Shown piece after piece: positions 44,454 through 53,231 of a stretch of 64,000 bases of DNA. Source of the DNA: Pirellulimonas nuda. Its GTDB lineage: Bacteria > Planctomycetota > Planctomycetia > Pirellulales > Lacipirellulaceae. The position numbers and the translations under genes are program-made. The notes under the pieces are model-generated. The model saw nothing but the letters and a program-made list of their open reading frames with translations, was not told where the DNA came from and searched no databases. Location of the stretch: assembly GCF_007750855.1 (NCBI RefSeq), contig NZ_CP036291.1:744001-808000 (forward strand). Direction: 5' to 3'. Numbering within the stretch: the first letter of the stretch is position 1; every line of letters starts with the position of its first letter.

Positions 44454-46549
44454 TCGTTTTTCCGCGCGCCTGGTTCCTCTGCGATCTCGCGTGCAACCTC
44501 TTGGAACGCCGCGCCACTGGCGACGGTCGGTTCGAGCGTGGCGGTGATCTGGAATAGTTTACCCGCCTCTTCTTTACGGCCGGCTGCGAGCAGCGCCCGG
44601 ATGCGGGCGCATCGCGCCGCCCCCCAGAGGGCGTCCCCCGCGGGGACCTCCTTCTCGAGCGCATGCAACAGCTTCACGGCGCGCTGGCGCTGCGAGGCGT
44701 CGGGGTGCCGCGTGAGCAGTTGTGCGAGCCTGAGCCTCGCCGCCGGACCACCCTCTGCTTGGCCCGCGAGCAGTTCGGTCGCCTCGGCAACGAAGCCGAG
44801 CGAGACGAGCGCCTCGGCGCGTAGCTCCGCGGCCTTCCCCTTGGCGTCTGTGGTGACCTGAACGATCAGCTTCGCCGCGGCCTCGCGCCCGTGCGGGTCG
44901 GCCGATCGAAGCTTCTCCGCGAGGGCCTCCAGCACCGGCCCGGTGTCCGCGGCGGCGAGCCAGGGGGCGGCGCCGTCGAGGTCGCCACGCTCGATCAGCA
45001 ACTGGGCCAGCAGCGTCGCGGCGTCGCGGCGCCACTGGGGGTCGGGTTCCGGGGCGCCGGCCAGCGCCTTCGCGAGCAGCCTGGGCGAGTAGTCGCTCTC
45101 GGGATCGTCTGCGTGCATCCGGGCCAGCGCCAGCGCCGCGTGACGCGCGATGGGGGTCCAGGCATCGGGCCAGCGGTTGTCGCGGCCCGTGACCAGCGGC
45201 TGCAGCTCGGCCGTGGCTTCTGCCAGCCACGCGTCTGCCGCCGCGCCGGACAGCGCGGCGTGCTTGCGGGCCGAGGCCTCGATCCGCAGCGACATCCCCT
45301 CGGCGTAGCGCGGGTCGCTTTGCGTAAGGCCGCTTGTTTCGCTGAGGATCGCGTCCCACTGCTCGTCGGCCGCCAGCAGCTTGGTCAGCCACCAGCGGGC
45401 TTTCTCGGCCGTCTCGGCGCGTGGCCAAGTCGCGGCGTGCTCGCGCAGCATCTCGGCGTACCGCTCTTTGAGGGCCGGATCGCGCCGCGCCGCCTCGGCG
45501 GCCGCCAGCAGGCCGGCGTGGTGCGCGGCGGGCGCCTCGGGGCGGTCGGAAGCCGCCAGCGCCGCCCGACGGAACCTGCGGGCCGCGTCCGACAGCTTCC
45601 CCTGCTGGTGACGGATGGCCGCCGCCGCCAGCGAGCACTCAAACGCCGACCCGTGCGCGCCGCTGCGGAACGCGTCCGCGGCCGCGCGGTCGTAGGCATC
45701 GACCGCCTCGTCCAGCTTGCCCGCCGCGTACAGCTCGGCCCCGCGGCGGCCGGGCTCGTCCGCGGCGCGTGCGGTCTTGGCGTGTGTGTCGGCCGCCGCC
45801 AGCCAATCGGCGGGGGCGTCGGCCTTGTACTCGGCCAGCCGTGCTCGGTGCAGCCGGTCGCGTCCCAGCAGCGCCAGGCAAGCAACCTCCACGCCACGCG
45901 CACGCCAGCGTAGCGCGTCGGGCACACGGCCGTGCGCCAGCGGCTCGGCCACGCCGAGGGCCCGCAGCGCCGCGTCGTCGCGGTCGGCGCTCTCGGGGGG
46001 GTAGGTTTCGGCCAGCATCTGCAGCACGCCGGCGTGCTCTACGCGGGCGTGGTTGGCGAGCGATTCATTCTGTCGGTCGGATGCGCGGGCAAGGCCCGTT
46101 TCGATTTCTTCTACCATCCGCTCCAGGCGATCGTCTAAGTCTCTCAGCACCCGCCGGTCGGCGTCGTCTGCTTCTGCTAGGTCGGTCCGCACCATCGCGG
46201 CCAGGCTCAGGCAGGCCTGCAGCTCGATCACCCGACGGCTCGCAGTCTGGCGGAGCTCGCCCTGCAGCTTTTCGAGCGTCCGGTTGCACTGCGTCGCGAT
46301 CCGCCGCCTCTGGGCGCGCGGCGTGCCCAAGGCCTTGCCCACGGACGCCCGCGCGTACTCGATGGCGAACTCTACCCGCACCGCTTCGGGGAGGTCGCTG
46401 CGCTCGATCCGCTCAGACGCAAGCTTGATCGCGTAGTCGAACTGCCCCTGCTCGCGGAGCGACCTGGCGAGCGCCAGCTTTTGCGCGGCGTCGTCGGCGG
46501 CCGCGGCCGGGGCGACCAGGAGCAAGAAGAGCGCGAGGGTCCTCGCCAT
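44450..46549 (-). CDS. Large secreted TPR-like helical repeat protein
   Basis: A 699-residue protein with a signal peptide (MARTLALFLLLVAPAAAAD) then almost wholly helical, in TPR-like pairs: SLREQGQFDYAIKLASERIE, YAAGKLDEAVDAYDRAAADA, RRFRRAALAASDRPEAPAAH, LLIERGDLDGAAPWLAAADT, LAAGRKEEAGKLFQITATLE. Its start lies three bases from the stop of the ExbD/TolR gene upstream, so it is the second gene of that unit. In planctomycetes such TPR proteins often follow TolQ/TolR-type genes and may form the periplasmic part of an energised complex. Confidence 0.78.
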   Translation of the reverse strand: MARTLALFLLLVAPAAAADDAAQKLALARSLREQGQFDYAIKLASERIERSDLPEAVRVEFAIEYARASVGKALGTPRAQRRRIATQCNRTLEKLQGELRQTASRRVIELQACLSLAAMVRTDLAEADDADRRVLRDLDDRLERMVEEIETGLARASDRQNESLANHARVEHAGVLQMLAETYPPESADRDDAALRALGVAEPLAHGRVPDALRWRARGVEVACLALLGRDRLHRARLAEYKADAPADWLAAADTHAKTARAADEPGRRGAELYAAGKLDEAVDAYDRAAADAFRSGAHGSAFECSLAAAAIRHQQGKLSDAARRFRRAALAASDRPEAPAAHHAGLLAAAEAARRDPALKERYAEMLREHAATWPRAETAEKARWWLTKLLAADEQWDAILSETSGLTQSDPRYAEGMSLRIEASARKHAALSGAAADAWLAEATAELQPLVTGRDNRWPDAWTPIARHAALALARMHADDPESDYSPRLLAKALAGAPEPDPQWRRDAATLLAQLLIERGDLDGAAPWLAAADTGPVLEALAEKLRSADPHGREAAAKLIVQVTTDAKGKAAELRAEALVSLGFVAEATELLAGQAEGGPAARLRLAQLLTRHPDASQRQRAVKLLHALEKEVPAGDALWGAARCARIRALLAAGRKEEAGKLFQITATLEPTVASGAAFQEVAREIAEEPGARKNE

Positions 46550-46551
46550 GC

Positions 46552-46995
46552 CTACTCCCCGGCCGCGATCTGGACCTTGGTGAACCCCGCCAGCCGCCCG
46601 GCGTCGTAGCCGTCTACGAGGTCTCCCATGGGCACCTCGGACGCCGCGTCGATCGTTACTGGAAGTGACGGGTCGATCTCGGCCAGCGTTCTTAGCAGCG
46701 CCGTGGCGTCCGCCAGCGAGGCGGCGGGCCGCTCGTTCACAAGCCACCGCGTTCCACTCGCCCCGACGCGTGCGGCCAGCGTCACCCGCTCGAGCTCCGG
46801 CTCCGGCTCGACCGACAGGTCGCTGGCCCCGTCGCTGGCCATCAACAGGCTGGCGGGCAGCGTCTTCTCCGGCCGCTGGAAGCTGGACGTGCAGAGGAAG
46901 AAGATCAGCAGCAAGAACACCACATCGATCATCGGCGTCATCACCGCGGCCAGATCGGTGGCGGGAGGGCGTTTGCGGGGGAAGCTGGTTCGCAT
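46552..46995 (-). CDS. ExbD/TolR-family protein
   Basis: A 147-residue protein with one N-terminal membrane helix carrying the family Asp: ATDLAAVMTPMIDVVFLLLIFFLCTSS. The periplasmic part (RVTLAARVGASGTRWLVNER to GRLAGFTKVQIAAGE) ends in the short sheet-helix of TolR. ExbD/TolR works with a TolQ/ExbB partner in a proton-driven motor. No TolQ/ExbB gene lies next to it here; upstream is a repeat and an unrelated antitoxin-like gene. Confidence 0.88.
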   Translation of the reverse strand: MRTSFPRKRPPATDLAAVMTPMIDVVFLLLIFFLCTSSFQRPEKTLPASLLMASDGASDLSVEPEPELERVTLAARVGASGTRWLVNERPAASLADATALLRTLAEIDPSLPVTIDAASEVPMGDLVDGYDAGRLAGFTKVQIAAGE

Positions 46996-47023
46996 GGGGG
47001 CTTTTGTCGTTGGCGAAGGGTCT

Positions 47024-47105
47024 CTCGCAGAGGCGCGGAGGCGCAAAGGAAATCAAGGAAATCAGTGACCGCAAATCCTTGGCGTCTTTGCGACTTTTCG
47101 AGAGA
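47024..47105. repeat. CTCGCAGAG-family inverted repeat, third site
   Basis: Left arm near 47024-47051 (CTCTCGCAGAGGCGCGGAGG) and right arm near 47082-47105 (TCTTTGCGACTTTTCGAGAG) lie between the ExbD gene and the AbrB-like gene. Confidence 0.55.
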
Positions 47106-47123
47106 AACTCGTTGCTGAGAGAG

Positions 47124-47348
47124 TTACTCCGCCAACCGACCTAGGGCGTCTTTCCGGCGATCCATCACTTCGTTCAGAACCTTGACTTGAGAGTCAACGA
47201 TCGGCTTCGAGAAGATGAGGATGCGACCGTTCGACCCTACTTCCGTGAGGAGCTCATCCCCGGCGGACGCGTTCAAGTGAGCGGCCAACTCCGGCGACAG
47301 CACTACCGCTAGTTGGTTATCGATCGTCGTCACTTTCAGCATCGTCAT
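47124..47348 (-). CDS. AbrB/MazE-type antitoxin-like protein, no partner seen
   Basis: A 74-residue protein of swapped-hairpin AbrB type: LKVTTIDNQLAVVLSPELAA, HLNASAGDELLTEV, LIFSKPIVDSQVKVLNEVMD, ending in a helix. MazE-like antitoxins bind DNA and a neighbouring toxin. The next genes on either side are not toxins, so this is an orphan or a general regulator. A frame extension upstream reads into a dispersed repeat and is not used. Confidence 0.72.
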   Translation of the reverse strand: MTMLKVTTIDNQLAVVLSPELAAHLNASAGDELLTEVGSNGRILIFSKPIVDSQVKVLNEVMDRRKDALGRLAE

Positions 47349-47396
47349 CTTAGAATCTTCTTTCACTAAGGATCGATTCAGATACAATCGCCGCAC

Positions 47397-47602
47397 TTGG
47401 CCGAAGGCCTTGTTCACCGTAGCCTACGGCAACGCCGTAGCTAGACACCCGCGAAGCGCTGTTTGGCCGAAGGCCATACTCACCGTTGCGACTACGGACG
47501 CGGTGAATATGGCCTTCGGCCAAACTTCCACCGGCGCCACATCACCTGGGGCGGCGCTCCGCTTGCCCCAGGCTACAGTGAAGGATGGCCTTCGGCCAAA
47601 CT
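47397..47602. repeat. Composite GGCCGAAGGCC repeat element, copy 1
   Basis: Contains four GGCCGAAGGCC or GGCCTTCGGCC arms. The best pair (47461-47484 with 47502-47525) is 24 bases with one mismatch. Between them lie short palindromes such as CTACGGCAACGCCGTAG and GGGGCGGCGCTCCGCTTGCC. A sister copy is at 48553-48742. Confidence 0.85.
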
Positions 47603-47634
47603 TGGAAGTTATTGTTGAGCCGTTTCTAAGTATA

Positions 47635-48507
47635 TCACCCAGGCCAGCGGGCGAAGACGCCGCTTTCTAGGCGGCGGCGGTCGGGGGTCCGCAGGTACAG
47701 CGTGCCGGTGGCTGGGGGTTGGCCGCAGGATCCGAATAGGCCGTCGCTGAGGTAGGCCGCTAGCTCGGCGGGGCCGACCCCTGGGGTGTGGCAGGTCAAC
47801 AAGAAAAAGACCGGGCGGCGGTCGACAAGTTCGCCGCAAATCTCCAATAGCGGCAGCAGGTCGCGCTCCAGCCGCCAGTCTTCTCCCTTGGGGCCGTGGC
47901 CGTAACTGGGGGGGTCGAGGATCACCCCGTCGTACCGGCTACCGCGGCGCACTTCGCGCTCGCAGTACTTCACCGCGTCCTCGATAATCCACCGCACCGG
48001 CGCCCCCTCCAGCCCGCTAAGCGCCGCGTTCTCGCGCGCCAGCGCTACCGAGGGCTTCGACGCGTCGACATGCGTCACCTCACACCCCGCGGCCGCGGCC
48101 GCCAGCGTGCTGCCGCCGGTGTAGGCGAACAGGTTCAGCACCCGCAGCGGGCGCCCCGCGCGCCGCGCCTGCGCTGCGATCCACTGCCAGTTCTCGAACT
48201 GCTCGGGGAACAGCCCCACCTGACCCGCGGGGGAGAGGTCGAGCTTGGCCCCGAAGCCGAGGGCCTCGCTGAGCGGGATGTTGAGCGGGACGCTCAACGC
48301 CGGGCGGACCCCGTCCGCCACGCGCCATTTCCCGTCTCCTACTTTCGCGCCGGTGTAGACTGCTTTGGGTTCGCGCCAGTGGGGCGTATCACGCCGGGTA
48401 GCGTCTGCGGCGGCGGGGCAGGGACGGTCGACCAGCAGCCCCCCAAACCGCTCCAGCTTCCGCCCGGCGCCAAAATCGATGAGCTCGTAATCGGGCCAGT
48501 CAGACAT
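47635..48507 (-). CDS. SAM-dependent RNA methyltransferase (RlmI/RlmK-like)
   Basis: A 290-residue class I methyltransferase. The SAM site is VLNLFAYTGGSTLAAAAAGC, the acidic strand VTHVDASKPSVALAREN, and the catalytic-type motif IEDAVKYCEREV then VILDPPSYGHGPKG. It matches the catalytic part of RlmI/RlmK-type 23S rRNA methyltransferases but lacks their N-terminal PUA domain. The target base is not certain. It is flanked by two copies of the GGCCGAAGGCC composite repeat. Confidence 0.85.
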   Translation of the reverse strand: MSDWPDYELIDFGAGRKLERFGGLLVDRPCPAAADATRRDTPHWREPKAVYTGAKVGDGKWRVADGVRPALSVPLNIPLSEALGFGAKLDLSPAGQVGLFPEQFENWQWIAAQARRAGRPLRVLNLFAYTGGSTLAAAAAGCEVTHVDASKPSVALARENAALSGLEGAPVRWIIEDAVKYCEREVRRGSRYDGVILDPPSYGHGPKGEDWRLERDLLPLLEICGELVDRRPVFFLLTCHTPGVGPAELAAYLSDGLFGSCGQPPATGTLYLRTPDRRRLESGVFARWPG

Positions 48508-48552
48508 GATGCAGAAATGTGGGGCTAAGGATCGCTCAAGAATAACGCTCGC

Positions 48553-48742
48553 GTTTGGCCGAAGGCCTACGTTACCGTAGCCTAGGGCAACGCCCTAGGA
48601 ACTTGGGCGGTGTCAGCGGTTTGACCGAACGCCGTATTCATCTGCGTCTCAGGTGATTATGGCCGTTGGCCAAACGACGCGCTTGGCGGCGGCTACCTGG
48701 GGCGGCGCCCCAGGCTACGGTGAACAAGGCCTTCGGCCAAAC
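48553..48742. repeat. Composite GGCCGAAGGCC repeat element, copy 2
   Basis: Starts GTTTGGCCGAAGGCCTACG and ends AAGGCCTTCGGCCAAAC, with internal CCTAGGGCAACGCCCTAGG and CCTGGGGCGGCGCCCCAGG palindromes. A middle pair near 48619-48677 is diverged. This fills most of the 325-base spacer before the DUF1559-like cluster. Confidence 0.85.
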
Positions 48743-48832
48743 CCCGGTGTGGTTCCGGACGCGTGCCCTAGACCGCTGGAGCCGCAATAATCGCAGGGTA
48801 GGGGGGCGAGTCCTAGGGTGAGGGGTGTTGGG

Positions 48833-49813
48833 ATGAGGTTCCGGATTGCCACGCTGCTGTATGTGATTGCCTACGTGGCGGTGAGCATCGCCGCGTTTGG
48901 AGCGTGGGGGATCTTGGCGGCAGTCGTGCTGCTTGGGCTGTGGGGCGCCCTCCGCTTCGCTGCGGCGAGGACCTTTTTCACTTGGACGTTGGCGATCCTG
49001 CTTCCTGTTATCGCAATGGCATTTTTCTTGCCGGTAGTACGGAGTGGTCCAGCTCCCCCTCGATCCACCTGCCGACACCAGATGAGGCAGATGGGAATGG
49101 CTCTGCAAACTTATGCCCAAGCGAATGGCGGCCTCCCCGATACGACCATACACTCCGAGGTAGGCGAGCCGCTGTATAGCTGGCGAACGGTAATGCTCCC
49201 GCATCTTGAGGAAGAGCCGCTCTACAACGAGCTGGATTTGGCCGAGGCGTGGGACCGTCCGATCAACCTTCCTCTGACATCGCTTCCAGTGATAATTTTC
49301 TGCTGTCCTGAGCACCGTTCCGCACCCGATTCGCACTACTTTGCGATCGTTGACGACCGAACGATTTGGTCCGCGAAGAACTCCATACTCAGTGCGGCTG
49401 CTGATGGTTTGGAGAGTACAATCCTACTCATCGAGGCGGACCTTGGCGTTTGCTGGGCCGAGCCGCGCGACTTGACGTTCGAAGAAGCGGTTGACCTGCT
49501 AACCGGCGCCAATGAGTGGAGCAAGGGCCACGGGCATCAGGTCGACTGCGGCTATTTCTATCGACCGGCTTACGCACTCAACGTGCTGTTCGCGGACGGT
49601 AATAGCGAGTCGTTGTGTCGGCCGCTGTCGCGGGAGCTTGCAACCGCGCTGCTGACCGCCAATGGCGGAGAAGAAATAGACCGAACGGCCTTCGGCACGA
49701 GCTTCAACCCCCAACTCGACTACGGCCGCATCACCGTCTTCGCCGCGTTCTGCCTGCTAAGCCTGGCGCCGGCGCGGTGGGCGTTCTCGCGGCGGGTGGA
49801 GGGGGAGGCGTGA
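48833..49813 (+). CDS. DUF1559-like membrane protein, paralogue 1
   Basis: A 326-residue protein with two N-terminal helices (ATLLYVIAYVAVSIAAFGAW and WTLAILLPVIAMAFFLPVV), then a soluble part resembling the DUF1559 body: CRHQMRQMGMALQTYAQANG, LYSWRTVMLPHLEEEPLYNE, LDLAEAWDRPIN, FAIVDDRTIWS, ADGLESTILLIEADLG, and LFADGNSESLC. A C-terminal helix (ITVFAAFCLLSLAPARWAFS) closes it. It lacks the pilin-like leader of typical DUF1559 proteins. The function is unknown. Its stop overlaps the next start (TGATG). Confidence 0.78.
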   Translation: MRFRIATLLYVIAYVAVSIAAFGAWGILAAVVLLGLWGALRFAAARTFFTWTLAILLPVIAMAFFLPVVRSGPAPPRSTCRHQMRQMGMALQTYAQANGGLPDTTIHSEVGEPLYSWRTVMLPHLEEEPLYNELDLAEAWDRPINLPLTSLPVIIFCCPEHRSAPDSHYFAIVDDRTIWSAKNSILSAAADGLESTILLIEADLGVCWAEPRDLTFEEAVDLLTGANEWSKGHGHQVDCGYFYRPAYALNVLFADGNSESLCRPLSRELATALLTANGGEEIDRTAFGTSFNPQLDYGRITVFAAFCLLSLAPARWAFSRRVEGEA

Positions 49814-50814
49814 TGCGGTTCCGGATTGCCACGCTGCTGTACGTGATCGCGTTGATCGCGGTGAGCATCGCTACATGCGGTCCGCGGGGGATCTTAGCTG
49901 CGGCCATGGTCTTTGGCGGTTGGGTTCTTGTGCTGTGGTCGACGCCTCCTAAGAGCGTAGGCATAGTCCCGAAAGTTCTCGGCGTGTTCTTGCTAGTCGC
50001 CGGTGCGCTTGTCGTCAAGCTTTTGCCCGCGATTGACAGCGCGCGGTCGTCCGCCGGTAGTGGCTACTGCCTCTACCAGATTCAACAGGTCGCGCTTGCT
50101 GTCCTTGCATTCGACGCAGCCAACGGCGGGCCCCCCTCGCCCATTGTGCGTTCCGGTTCGGGCGAAGAACTCCATAGCTGGCGTACTCTGCTTCTCCCTC
50201 ACGTCGGCCAGAACTCCCTGTACCAACGGATCGACCTGACCAAAGCTTGGAACGCACCGGCCAATCGAGCGGCAACGTCGCTGCCCGTGGAAGAGTACCG
50301 CTGTTCCGCAGCGAAGCCCGGTTCGTCTACGACCAGCTACCACGCGATCGTAGACGACCGAACTGTATGGTCTGCAAAGAAGACCTCGCTCGCGTCGATT
50401 CCAGATGGCGCAGCCAACACGATCATGCTGATCGAAGCCGATCTTGGCGCCGAGTGGGCCGAACCGCGGGACCTATCGTTCGTCGAAGCCGTTGATCTGT
50501 TGACGGGCGCAATCGAGTGGAGGTCGCACAGCAGCCACACTTGGGACCATAGTCTGTTCTATCACCCCGCGCCCGTGCTCCATGTGGTCTTTGCGGACGG
50601 ACACATCAGTACTATCCGCGGAACTCTATCTCGCGAGACAGCCGAAGCACTACTCACTTGCAATGGGGGAGAGACGATAGGTTTCGACTTTCAGGAGAAC
50701 GCCGTTGAGCCCCAACTCGACCACGGCCGCATCGCGGTGTTCACGGCGTTCTGCCTGCTAAGCCTGGCGCCGGCGCGGTGGGCGTTCTCGCGGCGGGTGG
50801 AGGGGGAGGCGTGA
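49813..50814 (+). CDS. DUF1559-like membrane protein, paralogue 2
   Basis: A 333-residue close relative of the gene before it, with the same two-helix start (MRFRIATLLYVIALIAVSIA), HSWRTLLLPHVGQNSLYQRI, YHAIVDDRTVWSAKKTSL, NTIMLIEADLGAEWAEPRDL and HVVFADGHISTIR. The last ~35 codons and the junction into the next gene are nearly identical in DNA to those of paralogue 1, which points to recent tandem duplication or gene conversion. Translationally coupled on both sides (TGATG overlaps). Confidence 0.78.
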   Translation: MRFRIATLLYVIALIAVSIATCGPRGILAAAMVFGGWVLVLWSTPPKSVGIVPKVLGVFLLVAGALVVKLLPAIDSARSSAGSGYCLYQIQQVALAVLAFDAANGGPPSPIVRSGSGEELHSWRTLLLPHVGQNSLYQRIDLTKAWNAPANRAATSLPVEEYRCSAAKPGSSTTSYHAIVDDRTVWSAKKTSLASIPDGAANTIMLIEADLGAEWAEPRDLSFVEAVDLLTGAIEWRSHSSHTWDHSLFYHPAPVLHVVFADGHISTIRGTLSRETAEALLTCNGGETIGFDFQENAVEPQLDHGRIAVFTAFCLLSLAPARWAFSRRVEGEA

Positions 50815-51845
50815 TGCGGTTCCGGCTTACCACGCTGCTGTACGTGTTTGCGCTAATCGCGGTGGGCATCCGGATCTTCGGCGCCGCGGGGCTGTTGGTA
50901 GCGGCGCTCGTGCCGGGGTTTTGGTGGTGGGTGCGCGAATGGCTGCGGCGACCGCTGTTTGCCGCCACCTCTGTTGCACTGCTAGTTGCGACCGCAATCC
51001 TGGGCGCACTCGTTTTCCCCTTCGACACAGTGCGCACCCCGAGCTACCGCAACATGGAGGCGTCCGTAATCAAGCAGTGCGCTCTTGCCCTCGCAAGCTA
51101 TCAACGGGACCACGGCGCCTTGCCGCCTCCCTGCACGAAGGACAAAAATGGGAAGCCGCTGCATAGCTGGCGGACGTTGCTGTTGCCCTACCTCGAGGAG
51201 CCAGAGCTCTACAAGAGGATCCGGCTAGACGAACCCTGGGACAGCCCAGCAAATCTAGCCGTGTTCGAGTCGACCCATGTATTGGGCCTGACGAGCCCGA
51301 CCTTTCAACTCTACGGCTTGCCAGACGACGGGGCCTATTATCTAGCCGTTACCGGTGACGGCACGTTGTGGGGCCCGCCGCCTCTGGCGAACATGCAATC
51401 ATGCGCCGCGGATCGTGTGCTGGTCGTGCAGACCGCGATCAAGCAAGCGAAGTGGTACGAACCGGTCGATCTGACAATCGACGAGTTCACAAGCCTGATG
51501 ACGGGAGACGATCAGTACGAGATGAACACAGTCCACCAGGGATACTTCGCGACCAGCTACTGCCAGATTCGCAGACGACAAGGCCGAGCCGTCGCGATGA
51601 GAGATTGCTTAGTGCGGTTCGCAAATCGTACCAAAGATGCCGCCGCCGCCAGATCGCTCGTGCTCGTCACCGACGATCCGATCGAGGTCCACGAGATCGC
51701 CAACCTCGACTGGCCATCCAAGGGTACCGTCACGCGGCTCGTCGGGGTCCAGGTCCACTGGGGCCGCGTCTGGAACGTGGCGGTGTTTGTGGCGCTGGCG
51801 TTGCTCCCGGCGCGGTGGGTGTTCCGCCGACGCGCCGACGCGTAG
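50814..51845 (+). CDS. DUF1559-like membrane protein, paralogue 3 (diverged)
   Basis: A 343-residue third member. Its start (MRFRLTTLLYVFALIAVGIR) and LHSWRTLLLPYLEEPELYKR match the other two, but the middle (TKDAAAARSLVLVTDDPIEV) and C-terminus (VWNVAVFVALALLPARWVFR) are diverged. It has the same overall plan of N-terminal helices, soluble body and a final helix. It is the last gene of the coupled trio. Confidence 0.75.
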   Translation: MRFRLTTLLYVFALIAVGIRIFGAAGLLVAALVPGFWWWVREWLRRPLFAATSVALLVATAILGALVFPFDTVRTPSYRNMEASVIKQCALALASYQRDHGALPPPCTKDKNGKPLHSWRTLLLPYLEEPELYKRIRLDEPWDSPANLAVFESTHVLGLTSPTFQLYGLPDDGAYYLAVTGDGTLWGPPPLANMQSCAADRVLVVQTAIKQAKWYEPVDLTIDEFTSLMTGDDQYEMNTVHQGYFATSYCQIRRRQGRAVAMRDCLVRFANRTKDAAAARSLVLVTDDPIEVHEIANLDWPSKGTVTRLVGVQVHWGRVWNVAVFVALALLPARWVFRRRADA

Positions 51846-51902
51846 GTCGGCAGCTATTGGGCTCTGGTGTGCTTGTTTGCTTGCGTCCTCTGTTCCTTCT
51901 CC

Positions 51903-51927
51903 GTGTCCTCTGTGACTCTGTGGTGAA
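51903..51927. repeat. Single arm of the CACAGAG repeat family
   Basis: CGTGTCCTCTGTGACTCTGT and the next few bases, between the third DUF1559-like gene and nadA. It matches the right arm in the rpsG-fusA spacer. Confidence 0.5.
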
Positions 51928-51937
51928 CCGTCCGTCG

Positions 51938-53074
51938 CTACTTCACTTCCAGCATCCGCTCCAGCGCCACCAGGCTCCAGCGCGCCGTCTCTTCATCTAC
52001 CTCGATCACGTTCACGGGTGACCCCGCTTGCATATTCTCCAGGCTCCAACAGAGGTGCGCCAGATCGATGCGGTACATGGTGGCGCACATGCAGACCACC
52101 GGCGAGAGGAAGTACACCTCTTGTTCGGGGTGTTCTTGCTTGAGGCGGTTCACCAGGTGCAGCTCGGTGCCGATGGCCCACTTCGTGCCCGGGGGCGCCT
52201 CTTGGACCGTGCGGATGATCTTGCCGGTGGAGCCGGAGTAGTCGGCCAGCTCGAACACGTCGCGGGGGCACTCGGGGTGGACGAGGATCTGGATGCCCGG
52301 ATGTTTTTCTCTAAGCGAGTGGACGTGCTCGGGGCGGAACATCTGGTGGACGCTGCAGTGGCCTTTCCAGAGGATGACCTTGCTCTTTTGCAGTTGCTGC
52401 TCCGTGCTTCCGCCCAGGCCGTCAAGGGCGTAGGGGTCCCACACCGGCATCTGGTCGAGCGGGATGCCCATCCCCATCGCGGTGTTGCGCCCCAGGTGCT
52501 GGTCCGGGAAGAACATGACTTTGTCGCCCCGCTTGAACGCCCACTCGATGGCGGCCCGGGCGTTGCTGCTGGTGCAGACGATGCCGCCGTGCCGGCCGAC
52601 GAACGCCTTCAGGCTGGCGGCCGAGTTGATGTAGGTGACCGGGATCAGCCGCTGGGTGTCGATCACCTCGCCGAGCGCGTCCCAGGCGTCTTCGATCTGG
52701 GCGATGCCGGCCATGTCCGCCATCGAGCAGCCGGCCGCGAGGTCGGGGAGGACCACTTGGACACGCTCGCCGCCCCGCTCCGCGAGCTTCTCTGGGCGGT
52801 TGGCGAGGATGTCTGCGGTCTCCGCCATGAAGTGGACGCCGCAGAAGGCGATCATCCGGCAGTCCGTGCTGTCGGCCGCCATTTGGCTGAGCTGGTAGCT
52901 GTCTCCCCGCAGGTCGGCCCGGGCGATCACCTCGTCCTGCTGGTAGTGGTGCCCCAGGATCAGCAGCTTGGGGCCCAAATCGGCCCGCACGGCGTCGATC
53001 CGCTCGACCAGCTCGTCGTTGCTGAGCGATTTGTAGGGGGGGAGCGGGTGTGCGGATTCAAGCATCACGGTCAT
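51938..53074 (-). CDS. nadA: Quinolinate synthase
   Basis: A 378-residue NadA. Conserved pieces: LGHHYQQDEVIARADLRGDS near the start, AFCGVHFMAETADILA, PDLAAGCSMADM with the first Fe-S Cys, a second Cys in the HCSVHQMF or DVFELADYSGST-side region, VVCMCATMYRIDL with the third, and HPECPRDV. It condenses iminoaspartate with dihydroxyacetone phosphate to make quinolinate for NAD. The usual partner nadB is not in the window. An alternative ATG lies three codons in. Confidence 0.95.
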   Translation of the reverse strand: MTVMLESAHPLPPYKSLSNDELVERIDAVRADLGPKLLILGHHYQQDEVIARADLRGDSYQLSQMAADSTDCRMIAFCGVHFMAETADILANRPEKLAERGGERVQVVLPDLAAGCSMADMAGIAQIEDAWDALGEVIDTQRLIPVTYINSAASLKAFVGRHGGIVCTSSNARAAIEWAFKRGDKVMFFPDQHLGRNTAMGMGIPLDQMPVWDPYALDGLGGSTEQQLQKSKVILWKGHCSVHQMFRPEHVHSLREKHPGIQILVHPECPRDVFELADYSGSTGKIIRTVQEAPPGTKWAIGTELHLVNRLKQEHPEQEVYFLSPVVCMCATMYRIDLAHLCWSLENMQAGSPVNVIEVDEETARWSLVALERMLEVK

Positions 53075-53231
53075 GACAGCAGCGCCAGCGGTTGGTACGG
53101 ATCGGAGTCGGCGTCATTATACCCAATTTACAAACCGCAATAGCCGCAGGGCTACCGGGTGACTGCTCTAAAAGGGCGGTTGGCAGGTTGGGGAAAGTCT
53201 GCGGGGCAGTTTCGCCGATACTCTTCTGCGT

